Shown here piece by piece: positions 9,622-18,101 of a stretch of 64,000 nt of DNA; the first letter of the stretch is position 1, and the number at the start of each line of letters is the position of its first letter. The position numbers were made by a program, and so were the translations under genes. The notes under the pieces are model-generated. The model was given only the letters and a program-made list of their open reading frames with translations. It did not search any database and was not told the DNA's origin. The DNA comes from SIG455 sp045589495 (GTDB taxonomy: Bacteria; Bacillota; Clostridia; UMGS1810), in contig JAZNPF010000038.1 of the NCBI GenBank assembly GCA_045589495.1, positions 79,529 through 143,528 of the forward strand, given 5' to 3'.

Positions 9622-10905
9622 TTATTTATCATTCATATCACTGCCAACTATGACAGTAACAGTAGTGCCGTTGCCTTTATCCTCGTTAATTATAAAACTG
9701 TCCATACCAATTGCTTTTGCAATTTTTGCACCGCTGTCGTTGTCTTTTTTAGCAATTACCACTGATTTTGAATAGTTTACAGTGCTTGCATCGTTAATCT
9801 TTTTAACTGTAAATCCGTATTTTTCAATGTCGGCAACAATTCCGTCAATATCTGCTTTGCCGCTTGAACCGTCTATAATATCAACAGTTAAAAATCTGTT
9901 GAAGAATGAATTTTCAAGTACAAGTCCCTGCGGAATGTTGTTGGTTTCGCTGTCATCACCGATAAGTTGGTCACGGATTGCAAGTTCCTGAGTGCTTATT
10001 TCATCACGTTCAGGTGTAAGATACTGTTTTATCATCTGTGATGTTGCGGCACGGTCGTGTATAAAGTACCAGGCTCCGTATTCATATCTGTCCTCACCGG
10101 GAAGTGACATTATGTTGAATGAATCAGTACCTATTTTAAGCACCATGGGCGCATATTTTGCAAAGTCGTCATAGGTAAAGTTTGTAGTTACATTGTCTGT
10201 TGCAATAGAAATAAGTTTCGGTACTTTCAGTACGTTTTTGATGCTTAAAATCTGGTCAATTGCGGTGTAGATAAACTCGCGCTGCATATCAACTCTTGAA
10301 ATGCCGAGCAAAGTTTCAATATCGTTGCCGTCGTTGTCTTTTCTGAAACGTACAAGTTGCTCTGCTTTTTTGCCGTTTAAGTTCTGCATACCTTTGCTGA
10401 GGTCGATATGCAGATCCTGATACGGATCGTCATACTTGAGATTTGCCGGAACATTGAATTCCACGCCGCCTATGGCATCTATAATTTCACGGAAACTTTT
10501 TATGTTTACCAGCATATACTTATCTATTTCCACACCGGGAAGAATATATGAAACTTCTTTGAAAAGTTGTTCTTCTTTGTTATATCCGTATGCGGAATTG
10601 ATTTTTTTATCTATGTGGTTGATGTCAACATAGGTGTCACGCGGTATCTGCACCATATTTATAGTATTGGTAATAAGGTTCATCTGTGCAAAAATCAGCA
10701 CGTCTGTGCGGTATCCGTCTTTATCTACTCCGCACAATAGTGCATTTACATACGATTTTTGCATAGTTTTGTCGTTTAAGTCTGATGTTGAACCATATAA
10801 ATAATCTTTAACCCAGAATGCACCGAGAATTACGGCAGCCAATAAAACAAAAATCAGGGTAAAGGCAATAGTCATTCTTATGTAAATTTTTGTTTTGCGT
10901 GACAA
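9622..10905 (-). CDS. LytR-CpsA-Psr (LCP) family cell-wall glycopolymer ligase
   Basis: LCP enzymes attach teichoic acids or capsular polymers to peptidoglycan on the outer face of the membrane. The product of about 427 residues has an N-terminal membrane anchor (about residues 10-33), then the LCP catalytic domain with YRTDVLIFAQ, QIPRDTYV and later NAYG- and LVRFRKDN-type motifs. A C-terminal LytR_C-like domain lies at about 330-427. The TTG at 10905 sits 5 bp after AGGTGA. A GTG at 10914 overlaps the yqeK stop as GTGA and would add three residues but has no good binding site. The gene lies in the nadD-yqeK-rsfS operon. Confidence 0.9.
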   Translation of the reverse strand: MSRKTKIYIRMTIAFTLIFVLLAAVILGAFWVKDYLYGSTSDLNDKTMQKSYVNALLCGVDKDGYRTDVLIFAQMNLITNTINMVQIPRDTYVDINHIDKKINSAYGYNKEEQLFKEVSYILPGVEIDKYMLVNIKSFREIIDAIGGVEFNVPANLKYDDPYQDLHIDLSKGMQNLNGKKAEQLVRFRKDNDGNDIETLLGISRVDMQREFIYTAIDQILSIKNVLKVPKLISIATDNVTTNFTYDDFAKYAPMVLKIGTDSFNIMSLPGEDRYEYGAWYFIHDRAATSQMIKQYLTPERDEISTQELAIRDQLIGDDSETNNIPQGLVLENSFFNRFLTVDIIDGSSGKADIDGIVADIEKYGFTVKKINDASTVNYSKSVVIAKKDNDSGAKIAKAIGMDSFIINEDKGNGTTVTVIVGSDMNDK

Positions 10906-10910
10906 TATGT

Positions 10911-11477
10911 TCACCTCGTTTTTTCAATGTAAAAGTTGCGTGTATCTATCGTGTTGGTGTGCAGGAGAGTGCCTTTTTTAAGGACTGACCTTATAGTGTT
11001 ATCAAGCTGGATTATAAGTGCTTTGTCAATATCGTTGTATACTTCGTTGCGGATATCGTCTACCCAGGGGGCAGTACGCATAGGCTCTACACAGTCTGCT
11101 ATAAAAATGATTTTTGTAAGCAGGGGCATATCAGGTTTGCCAATGGTGTGATAGTACACAGCGTCAAAAATTTCTATATCGTCAATGCCGTATTCATCTT
11201 TTAAAATATTTGCACCGACAAATCCGTGCAACAGACCAAATTCTTTTTTTGAAACATCGTCAAGGTCTATAGCGTATTTATCACATAAACCGTACATATC
11301 ATCTTTAGAATAGTTTTTTGCGCAGTCGTGCAAAAGCCCGGCAATACGTGCTTTTTCAACATCTGCACCGTGACATTCGGCAAGTTTAACAGCCGTTTCC
11401 ATAACGTTTACCGAATGGTTGAAACGTTTTTCTTCTAAAGTATTGCGGAGTTTGTCCGTCATCTGTTCTATAGTCAT
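10911..11477 (-). CDS. yqeK: YqeK, HD-domain diadenosine tetraphosphate hydrolase
   Basis: YqeK-type HD phosphohydrolases cleave Ap4A symmetrically to two ADP. The 188-residue product has the HD motif H(SVNVMETAVKLAE), LLHDCAK (about residues 60-66), LLHGFVGA and YYHTIG. A longer frame extends upstream, but the ATG at 11477 is chosen because AAAGGTG lies just before it and nadD ends 11 bp upstream. Its stop overlaps the beginning of the LCP frame, suggesting translational coupling. Confidence 0.92.
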   Translation of the reverse strand: MTIEQMTDKLRNTLEEKRFNHSVNVMETAVKLAECHGADVEKARIAGLLHDCAKNYSKDDMYGLCDKYAIDLDDVSKKEFGLLHGFVGANILKDEYGIDDIEIFDAVYYHTIGKPDMPLLTKIIFIADCVEPMRTAPWVDDIRNEVYNDIDKALIIQLDNTIRSVLKKGTLLHTNTIDTRNFYIEKTR

Positions 11478-11487
11478 ATATGCACCT

Positions 11488-12075
11488 TTACAAATAAAGT
11501 TTGTTGTTGTAGATATACTCAATTACTGCGTCGGGTGTAAGACCGGATATGTCTGCCCCGTTTTTGACTTTGGCACGGATATCCGTAGATGTGATATTTA
11601 CAAGGGGCATATCACAAAGCACAATATTGCACCCGTCTTTTTTCAAACGTTCAACCTCAGCAACGGTGTCGCCCTGACGCTCTCTGTCACAAACGATAAA
11701 TGAGCATATTTTTTTTAATTCATCAGGGTTTTTCCAGTAAGATAACTGAAAAAGAGAGTCTGCGCCTATTATAAAGTAATACTCATCATCGCCCATGGAA
11801 TTAAAATATTTTATTGTATCAACAGTATAACAATGCTTGTCCTGCATTATTTCATAGTCTGACACATAAAAATCAGGATTATTCTCAATTGCCAGTTCAA
11901 CCATTTTAAGTCTGTGATGTTTATCCGATATTTTATCATTCTTTTTATGTGGCGGCTGACCATTTGGGAGAAAACAGATTTTGTCTGTTTCCGTATTTTC
12001 AAGTACATACTGAGCCATTGCTAAATGCCCTGAATGAATGGGATTGAACGTGCCGCCTAAAATACCGATTTTCAT
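11488..12075 (-). CDS. nadD: Nicotinate-nucleotide adenylyltransferase
   Basis: NadD transfers AMP from ATP to nicotinate mononucleotide, the penultimate step of NAD synthesis. The 195-residue length is normal. Motifs are GGTFNPIHSGHL near the N-terminus (the nucleotidyltransferase GxxxPxHxGH signature), LPNGQPPHKK, and the C-terminal STDIR. It lies 2 bp after yhbY and 11 bp before yqeK, the standard Clostridia/Bacilli arrangement. Confidence 0.97.
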   Translation of the reverse strand: MKIGILGGTFNPIHSGHLAMAQYVLENTETDKICFLPNGQPPHKKNDKISDKHHRLKMVELAIENNPDFYVSDYEIMQDKHCYTVDTIKYFNSMGDDEYYFIIGADSLFQLSYWKNPDELKKICSFIVCDRERQGDTVAEVERLKKDGCNIVLCDMPLVNITSTDIRAKVKNGADISGLTPDAVIEYIYNNKLYL

Positions 12076-12077
12076 AA

Positions 12078-12371
12078 TTATTTCACCAGAACTATCTGTG
12101 GATTTTCTTCTGATTTACGATATATAATGAATTTTCTGCCAATCACCTGAACAGGATCTGCACCGGTTGCTTCAGCCATATCCTGGCAAGCCTCGCGCAC
12201 TTCAAGCGGAGAGTTTTCCAGAACGTGAACTTTAACAAGTTCATGCATTTCCAAAGCATCACTTATCTGGCGGACCATATTGGGGACAATGCCCGATTTG
12301 CCTATCTGAAATGTTGCGTTCAATGAATTTGCAAGCCCTCTTAACTGTGCACGTTGTCTGCTGTTTAACAT
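12078..12371 (-). CDS. yhbY: YhbY-family CRM-domain RNA-binding protein
   Basis: The 97-residue CRM-domain protein binds pre-ribosomal RNA and is linked to large-subunit assembly. The conserved pattern starts at LNSRQRAQLRGLA, with IGKSGI in the middle and GRKFIIYR near the C-terminus. It is the first gene of the operon running to leuS and has a strong promoter just upstream. Confidence 0.93.
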   Translation of the reverse strand: MLNSRQRAQLRGLANSLNATFQIGKSGIVPNMVRQISDALEMHELVKVHVLENSPLEVREACQDMAEATGADPVQVIGRKFIIYRKSEENPQIVLVK

Positions 12372-12412
12372 ATCAAAAGTTTCCTTTCAAACTCTGTTTT
12401 AGACTAACTTTA

Positions 12413-12441
12413 ATTATACAATTTTTCGCCTTAATTGTCAA
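12413..12441 (-). promoter_or_regulatory. Sigma-A promoter of the yhbY-nadD-yqeK-LCP-rsfS-leuS operon
   Basis: Read on the minus strand, TTGACA (12436-12441) and TATAAT (12413-12418) are separated by 17 bp, a consensus match. The -35 box lies directly after the obgE stop codon. Confidence 0.88.
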
Positions 12442-12442
12442 C

Positions 12443-13720
12443 TTATTCTATATATTCAAATTCCAATTCGTAAATCCTTATAAGATCGCCCTCACCGGCA
12501 CCTTTTTCTACAAGTGCACGGATAACGCCTTTTTTGCGGAGTGAGTTCTGGAAATACTGCAAGGATTCATTATCTTCAAAGTTTGTTGAGTTGATAAGGC
12601 GTTTAAGCCATTCGCCCTCAACTACGTATGCTTCATTATCACGGTAAACTGTGAACGGTGCTTCTTCCTCAAATGTGATAACCGTTTCTTCCTCTTCGTT
12701 TTCGTCATAGAGAACGGGAACGGGGATAGAATCCAGTATACTGCTTACATAAAGCATCAGTTCGTTTACACCGGATTTTGTTGCTGCGGAAATTTTAAAT
12801 AATTTATATCCGCGATTTTCAATTTCCGTGCAGAAGTCTTCGTACATTTTTTCATCAGTAATGATGTCAGTTTTATTTGCAACAACAATCTGTTGTTTTT
12901 CAGCAAGGGTAGGGTTGTACATCTTTATTTCATGATTGATGCTGTCAAAATCCTCTATAGGATTTCTGCCCTCAATACCCGATGCATCAACTACGTGCAG
13001 CAAAAGTCTTGTGCGTTCAACGTGGCGCAAGAACTCATGACCGAGTCCTATGCCTTCGTGTGCACCCTCAATTATACCCGGAATATCGGCAATAACAAAA
13101 CTGTTGCCCGCACCTAAATCAACTACGCCGAGATTTGGTTCCAACGTAGTAAAGTGGTAATTTGCAATCTTTGGTTTAGCATCACTTGTAACGGAAAGAA
13201 GTGTTGATTTTCCAACGTTTGGAAATCCTACCAATCCTACGTCAGCCAGGAGTTTGAGTTCCAGGACAATCTCACGTTTTTCGCCGTCCGTTCCGCCTTT
13301 TGCAAAACGTGGTATCTGTCGCACAGCAGTAGCAAAGTGAGAGTTTCCCCAACCGCCGCTTCCGCCTTTTGCAACAACGAATTTCTGGTCAGGACGTTTT
13401 ATATCAGCGATAATTTTTCCGCTTTGAGCGTCTTTAACAACAGTTCCGACAGGAACAAACACCACAAGATCGGCACCGTTTTTACCGCTGCCTCTTGCTG
13501 CTTTCCCGTCACCGCCATTTTGAGCCTTGTATTTTCTTTTATAACGGAAGTCTGCCAGTGTGCTCATTTTAGGGTCAGCCGCAATTATAACGCTTCCGCC
13601 ATTACCACCGTCGCCACCGTCAGGGCCGCCTGCTGCCACGTATTTTTCTCTATGGAAAGAAACCAATCCGTTTCCTCCGTTACCTGCTTCTATGCTAATC
13701 ACAGCGGTATCAGCCAACAT
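12443..13720 (-). CDS. obgE: Obg-family GTPase ObgE/CgtA
   Basis: Obg is an essential GTPase of large-subunit maturation and stress signalling. The 425-residue product has all three parts. The glycine-rich Obg fold (about residues 1-158) contains GGPDGGDGGNGG. The G domain contains GFPNVGKST (G1), DIPGIIEGA (G3) and NKTD (G4). A C-terminal OCT domain follows, at about 345-425. It lies downstream of rpmA with its own promoter and a terminator in between. Confidence 0.98.
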   Translation of the reverse strand: MLADTAVISIEAGNGGNGLVSFHREKYVAAGGPDGGDGGNGGSVIIAADPKMSTLADFRYKRKYKAQNGGDGKAARGSGKNGADLVVFVPVGTVVKDAQSGKIIADIKRPDQKFVVAKGGSGGWGNSHFATAVRQIPRFAKGGTDGEKREIVLELKLLADVGLVGFPNVGKSTLLSVTSDAKPKIANYHFTTLEPNLGVVDLGAGNSFVIADIPGIIEGAHEGIGLGHEFLRHVERTRLLLHVVDASGIEGRNPIEDFDSINHEIKMYNPTLAEKQQIVVANKTDIITDEKMYEDFCTEIENRGYKLFKISAATKSGVNELMLYVSSILDSIPVPVLYDENEEEETVITFEEEAPFTVYRDNEAYVVEGEWLKRLINSTNFEDNESLQYFQNSLRKKGVIRALVEKGAGEGDLIRIYELEFEYIE

Positions 13721-13739
13721 AGTTTTAACCGTCCTTTCA

Positions 13740-13767
13740 AGTATATCGTGTGCTTAATATATGTAAA
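13740..13767 (-). promoter_or_regulatory. Sigma-A promoter for obgE
   Basis: On the minus strand TTTACA (13762-13767) and TATACT (13740-13745) are 16 bp apart, a fair match. It lies between the rpmA terminator and the obgE start. Confidence 0.55.
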
Positions 13768-13791
13768 GAGAATATATTTAATTCAAAAGTA

Positions 13792-13822
13792 AAAATCCCG
13801 GAAAAAGATATTCCGGGATTTT
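13792..13822 (-). terminator. Terminator after rpmA
   Basis: A 12-bp stem (13792-13803 with 13811-13822, AAAATCCCGGAA arm) with a 7-base loop, followed by a T-run on the minus strand. It separates the ribosomal protein unit from obgE. Confidence 0.88.
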
Positions 13823-13837
13823 GAATAAACAAATTGA

Positions 13838-14122
13838 TTATTGTACGACTTCGTAAACGCTAACCTGTTTCTTATCGCGTCCCAGTCTTTCAAATTTTAC
13901 TTTGCCATCAACGAGAGCGAAGAGAGTATCATCGCTGCCTCTCTTAACATTCACGCCGGGGTGGATTTTTGTACCACGCTGTCTAACCAAAATATTGCCG
14001 GCTACAACGTACTGACCGTCGCCTTTTTTAGCACCAAGACGTTTGGACTCACTGTCACGGCCGTTCTTTGTAGAACCCATACCCTTTTTATGAGCAAAGA
14101 GCTGTAAATCTAATTTAAACAT
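13838..14122 (-). CDS. rpmA: 50S ribosomal protein L27 with cleavable N-terminal extension
   Basis: L27 (94 residues) reaches the peptidyl-transferase centre of the ribosome. It begins MFKLDLQLFAHKKG. The first nine residues form the Firmicutes-type extension that Prp removes, leaving the mature chain starting at Ala10. The body has KNGRDSESKRLG and GRDKKQVSVY. It is the last gene of rplU-prp-rpmA and lies 2 bp after its own processing protease gene. Confidence 0.98.
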   Translation of the reverse strand: MFKLDLQLFAHKKGMGSTKNGRDSESKRLGAKKGDGQYVVAGNILVRQRGTKIHPGVNVKRGSDDTLFALVDGKVKFERLGRDKKQVSVYEVVQ

Positions 14123-14124
14123 TG

Positions 14125-14451
14125 TTACACCTCCGTTTTGGAAACTCTGATATTTTTTCCGTACTGTTTTTCCAGTTCAAGTAGATACAGATACAGAGTT
14201 TTAAGTAAATCATCTACTCTGTCTGATAATTGTGGCGGTAAATCATCAGGGATTGTAAAGTACAGGTATCCGTCAGCGGTTTCGTAACCGAACGGAACAC
14301 CGAGCACATTTTCAATACCGTTTAAAATTGCAAATGATACAGATGAAACGGATGCACACACAATATCGTTTGATTCAGCAAACTCAGCATGACCCGATAT
14401 AGTACCTTTAACAATTCTGCCGCCTTTAGTTCCAATTTCAACCTTAATCAT
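14125..14451 (-). CDS. prp: Ribosomal-processing cysteine protease Prp
   Basis: Prp (YsxB) cleaves the N-terminal extension of L27, which is needed for functional ribosomes in Firmicutes. The 108-residue product carries the catalytic His in GHAEFAE (about residues 21-27) and the catalytic Cys in IVCASVS (about 31-37). It lies between rplU and rpmA with gaps of 3 and 2 bp, the conserved arrangement. The matching extension on L27 supports the function. Confidence 0.97.
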   Translation of the reverse strand: MIKVEIGTKGGRIVKGTISGHAEFAESNDIVCASVSSVSFAILNGIENVLGVPFGYETADGYLYFTIPDDLPPQLSDRVDDLLKTLYLYLLELEKQYGKNIRVSKTEV

Positions 14452-14454
14452 AGA

Positions 14455-14763
14455 TTACGCATTGATTTTTTCAATCTGAACTTTTGTGAAAGGCTGTCTG
14501 TGACCCTGTTTTGTTTTAGAGCCTTTTTTGGGTTTATACTTGAAAACAATAATTTTCTTACCCTTGCCCTGAGCTAAAACTTTAGCATCAACGCTGGCAC
14601 CGTCAACAACGGGTGTACCGATAACGGCATTTTCGCCGCCAACAGCCAGAACCTTGTCAAACTTAACAGCATCGCCTTCATTAGCAGCGAGTTTCTCAAT
14701 GTAAACTACGTCGCCTTCTGATACTTTGTACTGTTTGCCGCCTGTTTCAATAATAGCGTACAT
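14455..14763 (-). CDS. rplU: 50S ribosomal protein L21
   Basis: L21 (102 residues) binds 23S rRNA in the large subunit. It begins MYAIIETGGKQYKV and carries the C-terminal GHRQPFTKV motif. It is the first gene of rplU-prp-rpmA, preceded by a structured leader and a consensus promoter. Confidence 0.98.
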   Translation of the reverse strand: MYAIIETGGKQYKVSEGDVVYIEKLAANEGDAVKFDKVLAVGGENAVIGTPVVDGASVDAKVLAQGKGKKIIVFKYKPKKGSKTKQGHRQPFTKVQIEKINA

Positions 14764-14847
14764 CTTCTTGCACCTCCCTAACCAATCTCGCTGAAAAAGG
14801 GTATTCCGTAAGGAATTTCCAAACCCAATCCATGCGGTTACCGTAAA
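14764..14847 (-). promoter_or_regulatory. rplU leader (L21 leader-like structured 5' UTR)
   Basis: About 80 nt lie between the promoter and rplU. On the minus strand they contain a hairpin with ATTCC/GGAAT arms around TTAC, flanked by a GGGT/ACCC pair, and then GGGAGGTGC before the ATG. Position and folding fit the L21 leader known in Firmicutes, through which the protein is thought to control its own synthesis. The assignment rests on position and local pairing only. Confidence 0.6.
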
Positions 14848-14876
14848 ATTATATCACAATAAATACGGTATGTCAA
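14848..14876 (-). promoter_or_regulatory. Sigma-A promoter of rplU-prp-rpmA
   Basis: On the minus strand TTGACA (14871-14876) and TATAAT (14848-14853) are separated by exactly 17 bp, a full consensus match suited to a ribosomal protein operon. Confidence 0.92.
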
Positions 14877-14910
14877 ACATTTTTTACAAAAAAATGAAAT
14901 ATTTTTAAAA

Positions 14911-14935
14911 GGCGCAGAAAATATTTTTCCGCGCC
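14911..14935 (-). terminator. Terminator after metY
   Basis: On the minus strand GGCGC pairs with GCGCC, followed after one mismatch by GAAAA with TTTTC around a short loop. A T-rich tract follows. It closes the unit running from comEC to metY. Confidence 0.82.
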
Positions 14936-14943
14936 GCTTAAAA

Positions 14944-16215
14944 TCAAATCTGGTCAAGTGCCTGACGGATATCGTCAATTAAATCGTCAGCATCTTCTAT
15001 ACCGCATGAAAATCTTATAAGGTCAGGTGAAATACCTGCTTCAATTAACTGTTCATCAGTAAGTTGTCTGTGAGTATGGCTTGCAGGGTGAAGCAGACAG
15101 GTTTTTGCGTCTGCTACGTGTGTTGCAATTGTTGCAAGTTTCAAACTATCCATGAATTTAATGGAAGTTTCTCTGCCGCCTTTAACACCGAAGCAAAGTA
15201 CGCCGCATGTGCCGTTGGGCATATATTTTTTTGCAAGGTCATAATACTCATCGCCCTCTAAATCGGGATAGTGTACCCATGCAATTTTATCATTGTTTTT
15301 AAGGAATTTTGCAACGGCAAGAGCATTCTCACAATGCTTTTTAACGCGTAAGTGCAGAGTTTCCAGACCGAGATTAAGGTAAAAAGCGTTCTGCGGTGAC
15401 TGGATAGAGCCAAAGTCTCTCATCAACTGTGCGGTTGCTTTTGTTATATATGCACCTTTGCCGAATTTTTCTGTGTATGTGATTCCGTGATAAGAATCGT
15501 CAGGAGTTGTAAGACCGGGGAATTTATCAGCGTATTTTGTCCAGTCAAAATTACCGCTGTCTACTATACATCCGCCTACGCCGACACCCTGACCGTCCAT
15601 ATATTTTGTTGTTGAGTGTGTAACAATGTCAGCACCCCATTCAAAAGGTCTGCAGTTGACCGGTGTGGCAAATGTGTTGTCAATTATAAGCGGAACACCA
15701 TGAGAGTGTGCCAGACGTGAAAATTTTTCAAAATCAAACACAGTAACGGTGGGGTTTGTAACTGTTTCTCCAAAAACTGCTTTGGTGTTAGGCTTAAAAT
15801 ATTTAGCCAGTTCTTCTTCAGGTAAAGACTGGTCTACAAATGTACATTCAATACCCATCTTCTTCATTGTAACTCCGAACAGATTGTATGTTCCTCCATA
15901 GATTGAAGAAGATGAAATGAAGTGATCGCCTGCTTCACAAATGTTGAAAATAGCATAAAAGTTTGCTGCCTGACCTGATGATGTAAGCATTGCAGCAACA
16001 CCGCCTTCAAGAGCGCATATTTTCTCTGCTACAGCATCATTAGTAGGATTCTGCAGTCTTGTGTAGAAATATCCTGAGGCTTCAAGGTCAAAAAGTTTTC
16101 CCATCTCATCACTTGTATCATAGGCAAAAGTGGTGCTTTGGTAAACGGGCAACTGTCTTGCTTCGCCTTTTTTTGGTTTATAGCCTTCATGGATAAGTTT
16201 TGTATCAATTTTCAT
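14944..16215 (-). CDS. metY: O-acetylhomoserine aminocarboxypropyltransferase (MetY-type)
   Basis: This PLP enzyme (423 residues) makes homocysteine from O-acetylhomoserine and sulfide, the direct sulfhydrylation route to methionine. Family signatures are PVYQSTTFAY near the N-terminus, NPTNDAVAEKI, and the PLP lysine in HSTTKYMDGQG (about residues 203-213). Its length and motifs favour MetY over cystathionine gamma-synthase. It follows the GHL10 gene by 25 bp, with no room for a SAM riboswitch or T-box. Any methionine control must act further upstream or inside the preceding gene. Confidence 0.9.
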   Translation of the reverse strand: MKIDTKLIHEGYKPKKGEARQLPVYQSTTFAYDTSDEMGKLFDLEASGYFYTRLQNPTNDAVAEKICALEGGVAAMLTSSGQAANFYAIFNICEAGDHFISSSSIYGGTYNLFGVTMKKMGIECTFVDQSLPEEELAKYFKPNTKAVFGETVTNPTVTVFDFEKFSRLAHSHGVPLIIDNTFATPVNCRPFEWGADIVTHSTTKYMDGQGVGVGGCIVDSGNFDWTKYADKFPGLTTPDDSYHGITYTEKFGKGAYITKATAQLMRDFGSIQSPQNAFYLNLGLETLHLRVKKHCENALAVAKFLKNNDKIAWVHYPDLEGDEYYDLAKKYMPNGTCGVLCFGVKGGRETSIKFMDSLKLATIATHVADAKTCLLHPASHTHRQLTDEQLIEAGISPDLIRFSCGIEDADDLIDDIRQALDQI

Positions 16216-16240
16216 TTGTATATCCTCCTTGGAATGTATT

Positions 16241-17455
16241 TTATATATTAAATAATGCTTTAAGCATATCTATAAACGCATCTAATACACTGTTGTTATC
16301 CGAAACACTTTGAGTAAGTAATCCCGTTATGGAATTAAGTTCGGATTTTGCATTTTCTGTGGAGTTTGTGCCCCATATTGGTGAGTAACAAAAAAGCATA
16401 AAACCTTTTGTGTTTGAAAAGTTGCGTATATCTTTTATCTGCCGTGTGCATATATCTGCATTTTCAATCCACTCATATTTGCCGTTGCCAGCCCATTTAT
16501 CCTCTTTACCGGCTTTGTATGTTGCCAGGCCGATATAAAGTTCGGGAACTGTACAAAGATTACACCATCTTTCAAGCACTCTGTCAAACGGCATTGTGGA
16601 ATTGAGATATCCGAAATAAATCTGCGGTGTGATGTAGTCAACGTAACCGTATTCGGTTGCCCACTTTTTGACATCTGCAAAATATTGAGAGTAGTTTTTT
16701 TCAATATCTGCATTGGGGCTTATACCAAATACAACATTGGCATCAATCTCTTTTATACTATCATAAGTTTTCTTAATTAGCAAGTTAATATTTTCAATGC
16801 GCCATTCATTGAGCGAAAGTGCAGTGGCAGATGCGGCATAAGATGCTTTGTCAAAACTTTCGTCAGCAGTGGGGTAGAAGTAGTCGTCAAAGTGAATTCC
16901 GTCGATATCATATCCTTTTACTATTTCACGTACACCCTCAACTATATATTCAATTACTTCTTTGCTGGCGGGGTTGTAGTACCATAATCCGCCGACATCG
17001 CATACACGTTCATCGCCGTATGTGTTTTTCCATGCGTATGCAACAGAGTTTTCGGTTACGTTTTTAGGACTTCCGATCCTGTAAGGATTTATCCATGCGT
17101 GTATGTCAATGCCGTTTGCGTGTGCAACTGAACACATTATATCAAGCGGATCATAATCGGGAGCAACACCTGCCTGACCGCAAACGTATTTAGAATACTG
17201 AAAATATGATGAATTGTAAAACGCGTCGGAAAATGCTCTTACGTGGAATATAATTGTATTTAGTCCTGAAGATTTGATATTTTTACATATTTCGTGGGCT
17301 TTTACTTCAAAATCCGCTTTATTGAGTGAACCCAGTTGTGAAGCATAATCTTCATACGAAAACCATACTGCGCGCATTTCAGTATTGTCGGCTGATACGG
17401 GTATGGAAGAGAAAAGCAAAAATATTAAAGTGAAAAAACATAAAAACTTTTTCAT
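16241..17455 (-). CDS. Secreted glycoside-hydrolase-like protein (GHL10/DUF187, YngK type)
   Basis: This 404-residue exported protein has a clear signal peptide (about residues 1-22, ending VSADN). It then has a GHL10-type TIM-barrel starting at MRAVWFSYEDY, with ARAFSDA-like and AWINPYRIG motifs and GIHFDDYFYPT at about residue 190, where family acidic residues sit. Family members are linked to cell-wall or polysaccharide turnover without a firm substrate. Its ATG follows directly on the stop codon of the amidase gene, whose last codons hold the ribosome-binding site, so the two are coupled. Confidence 0.85.
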   Translation of the reverse strand: MKKFLCFFTLIFLLFSSIPVSADNTEMRAVWFSYEDYASQLGSLNKADFEVKAHEICKNIKSSGLNTIIFHVRAFSDAFYNSSYFQYSKYVCGQAGVAPDYDPLDIMCSVAHANGIDIHAWINPYRIGSPKNVTENSVAYAWKNTYGDERVCDVGGLWYYNPASKEVIEYIVEGVREIVKGYDIDGIHFDDYFYPTADESFDKASYAASATALSLNEWRIENINLLIKKTYDSIKEIDANVVFGISPNADIEKNYSQYFADVKKWATEYGYVDYITPQIYFGYLNSTMPFDRVLERWCNLCTVPELYIGLATYKAGKEDKWAGNGKYEWIENADICTRQIKDIRNFSNTKGFMLFCYSPIWGTNSTENAKSELNSITGLLTQSVSDNNSVLDAFIDMLKALFNI

Positions 17456-18085
17456 TTAATTCTCCTCAAGATAAGTTTTTACCAATGATAAAAATTCTGT
17501 CCAGCGTCCGTCGTTGCGGATGTTTTCAGGGCAGTTCTTATCCATAAAATCTGCATGCTGTTTAACAGAACCTGCCGAAAGACCATAAGTTTTAATCAGT
17601 TTAGCAGTAAGTCTTGCGCCGTTTCTGAAAGTCTTTTCAAAATCACCGCCCTGATTAACGCATAGTTCAATGCCTATGCCGAAGCGGTTTCCTTTTCCTG
17701 CGTGGTAAGCGATTTCGTCATCGGGAATATGGTGATAAGCAATATTTTCGTCCACCGTATAATGCCAGGCGGTGCTTCCGTCACCATCACATTCAAGATA
17801 ATGATTGTGTGCAGGTGCGTTTGCAGTTGATGACGGATTCCCCGTTTCGTGAATTACTATGTATTTGATTTTGCGTGGTATATGTGTTCTTAAAGGGGAA
17901 TCTTCAGGCAATATACTGTTGACAACTTTAAGTCCGTAGGCGTTTTCTATTATCTGACCGTCAATATGCCTGTCTGTAAAAATTGCTTTAACGCCCCAGA
18001 GCAACAGAAATAAAAACACAAGAAAAAATGTGCCTAGCCGTAAGTTTATATATATTGATGTACATTTTCTTGATTTGACCTGCAA
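17456..18085 (-). CDS. N-acetylmuramoyl-L-alanine amidase (amidase_2), membrane-anchored
   Basis: This 209-residue protein has an N-terminal membrane segment (about residues 13-35) and an amidase_2 (zinc) domain that cuts the bond between MurNAc and the stem peptide. Metal and active-site motifs are IVIHETGN (His, about residues 72-79), HYLE, WHYTVDE, YHAGKGN and KQHADFMDKNCP (second His and Cys). It lies 16 bp after the phosphofructokinase gene and abuts the GHL10 gene. The pair probably works in cell-envelope turnover. Confidence 0.92.
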   Translation of the reverse strand: MQVKSRKCTSIYINLRLGTFFLVFLFLLLWGVKAIFTDRHIDGQIIENAYGLKVVNSILPEDSPLRTHIPRKIKYIVIHETGNPSSTANAPAHNHYLECDGDGSTAWHYTVDENIAYHHIPDDEIAYHAGKGNRFGIGIELCVNQGGDFEKTFRNGARLTAKLIKTYGLSAGSVKQHADFMDKNCPENIRNDGRWTEFLSLVKTYLEEN

Positions 18086-18101
18086 TTTAAAACCCCGTTC
18101 G

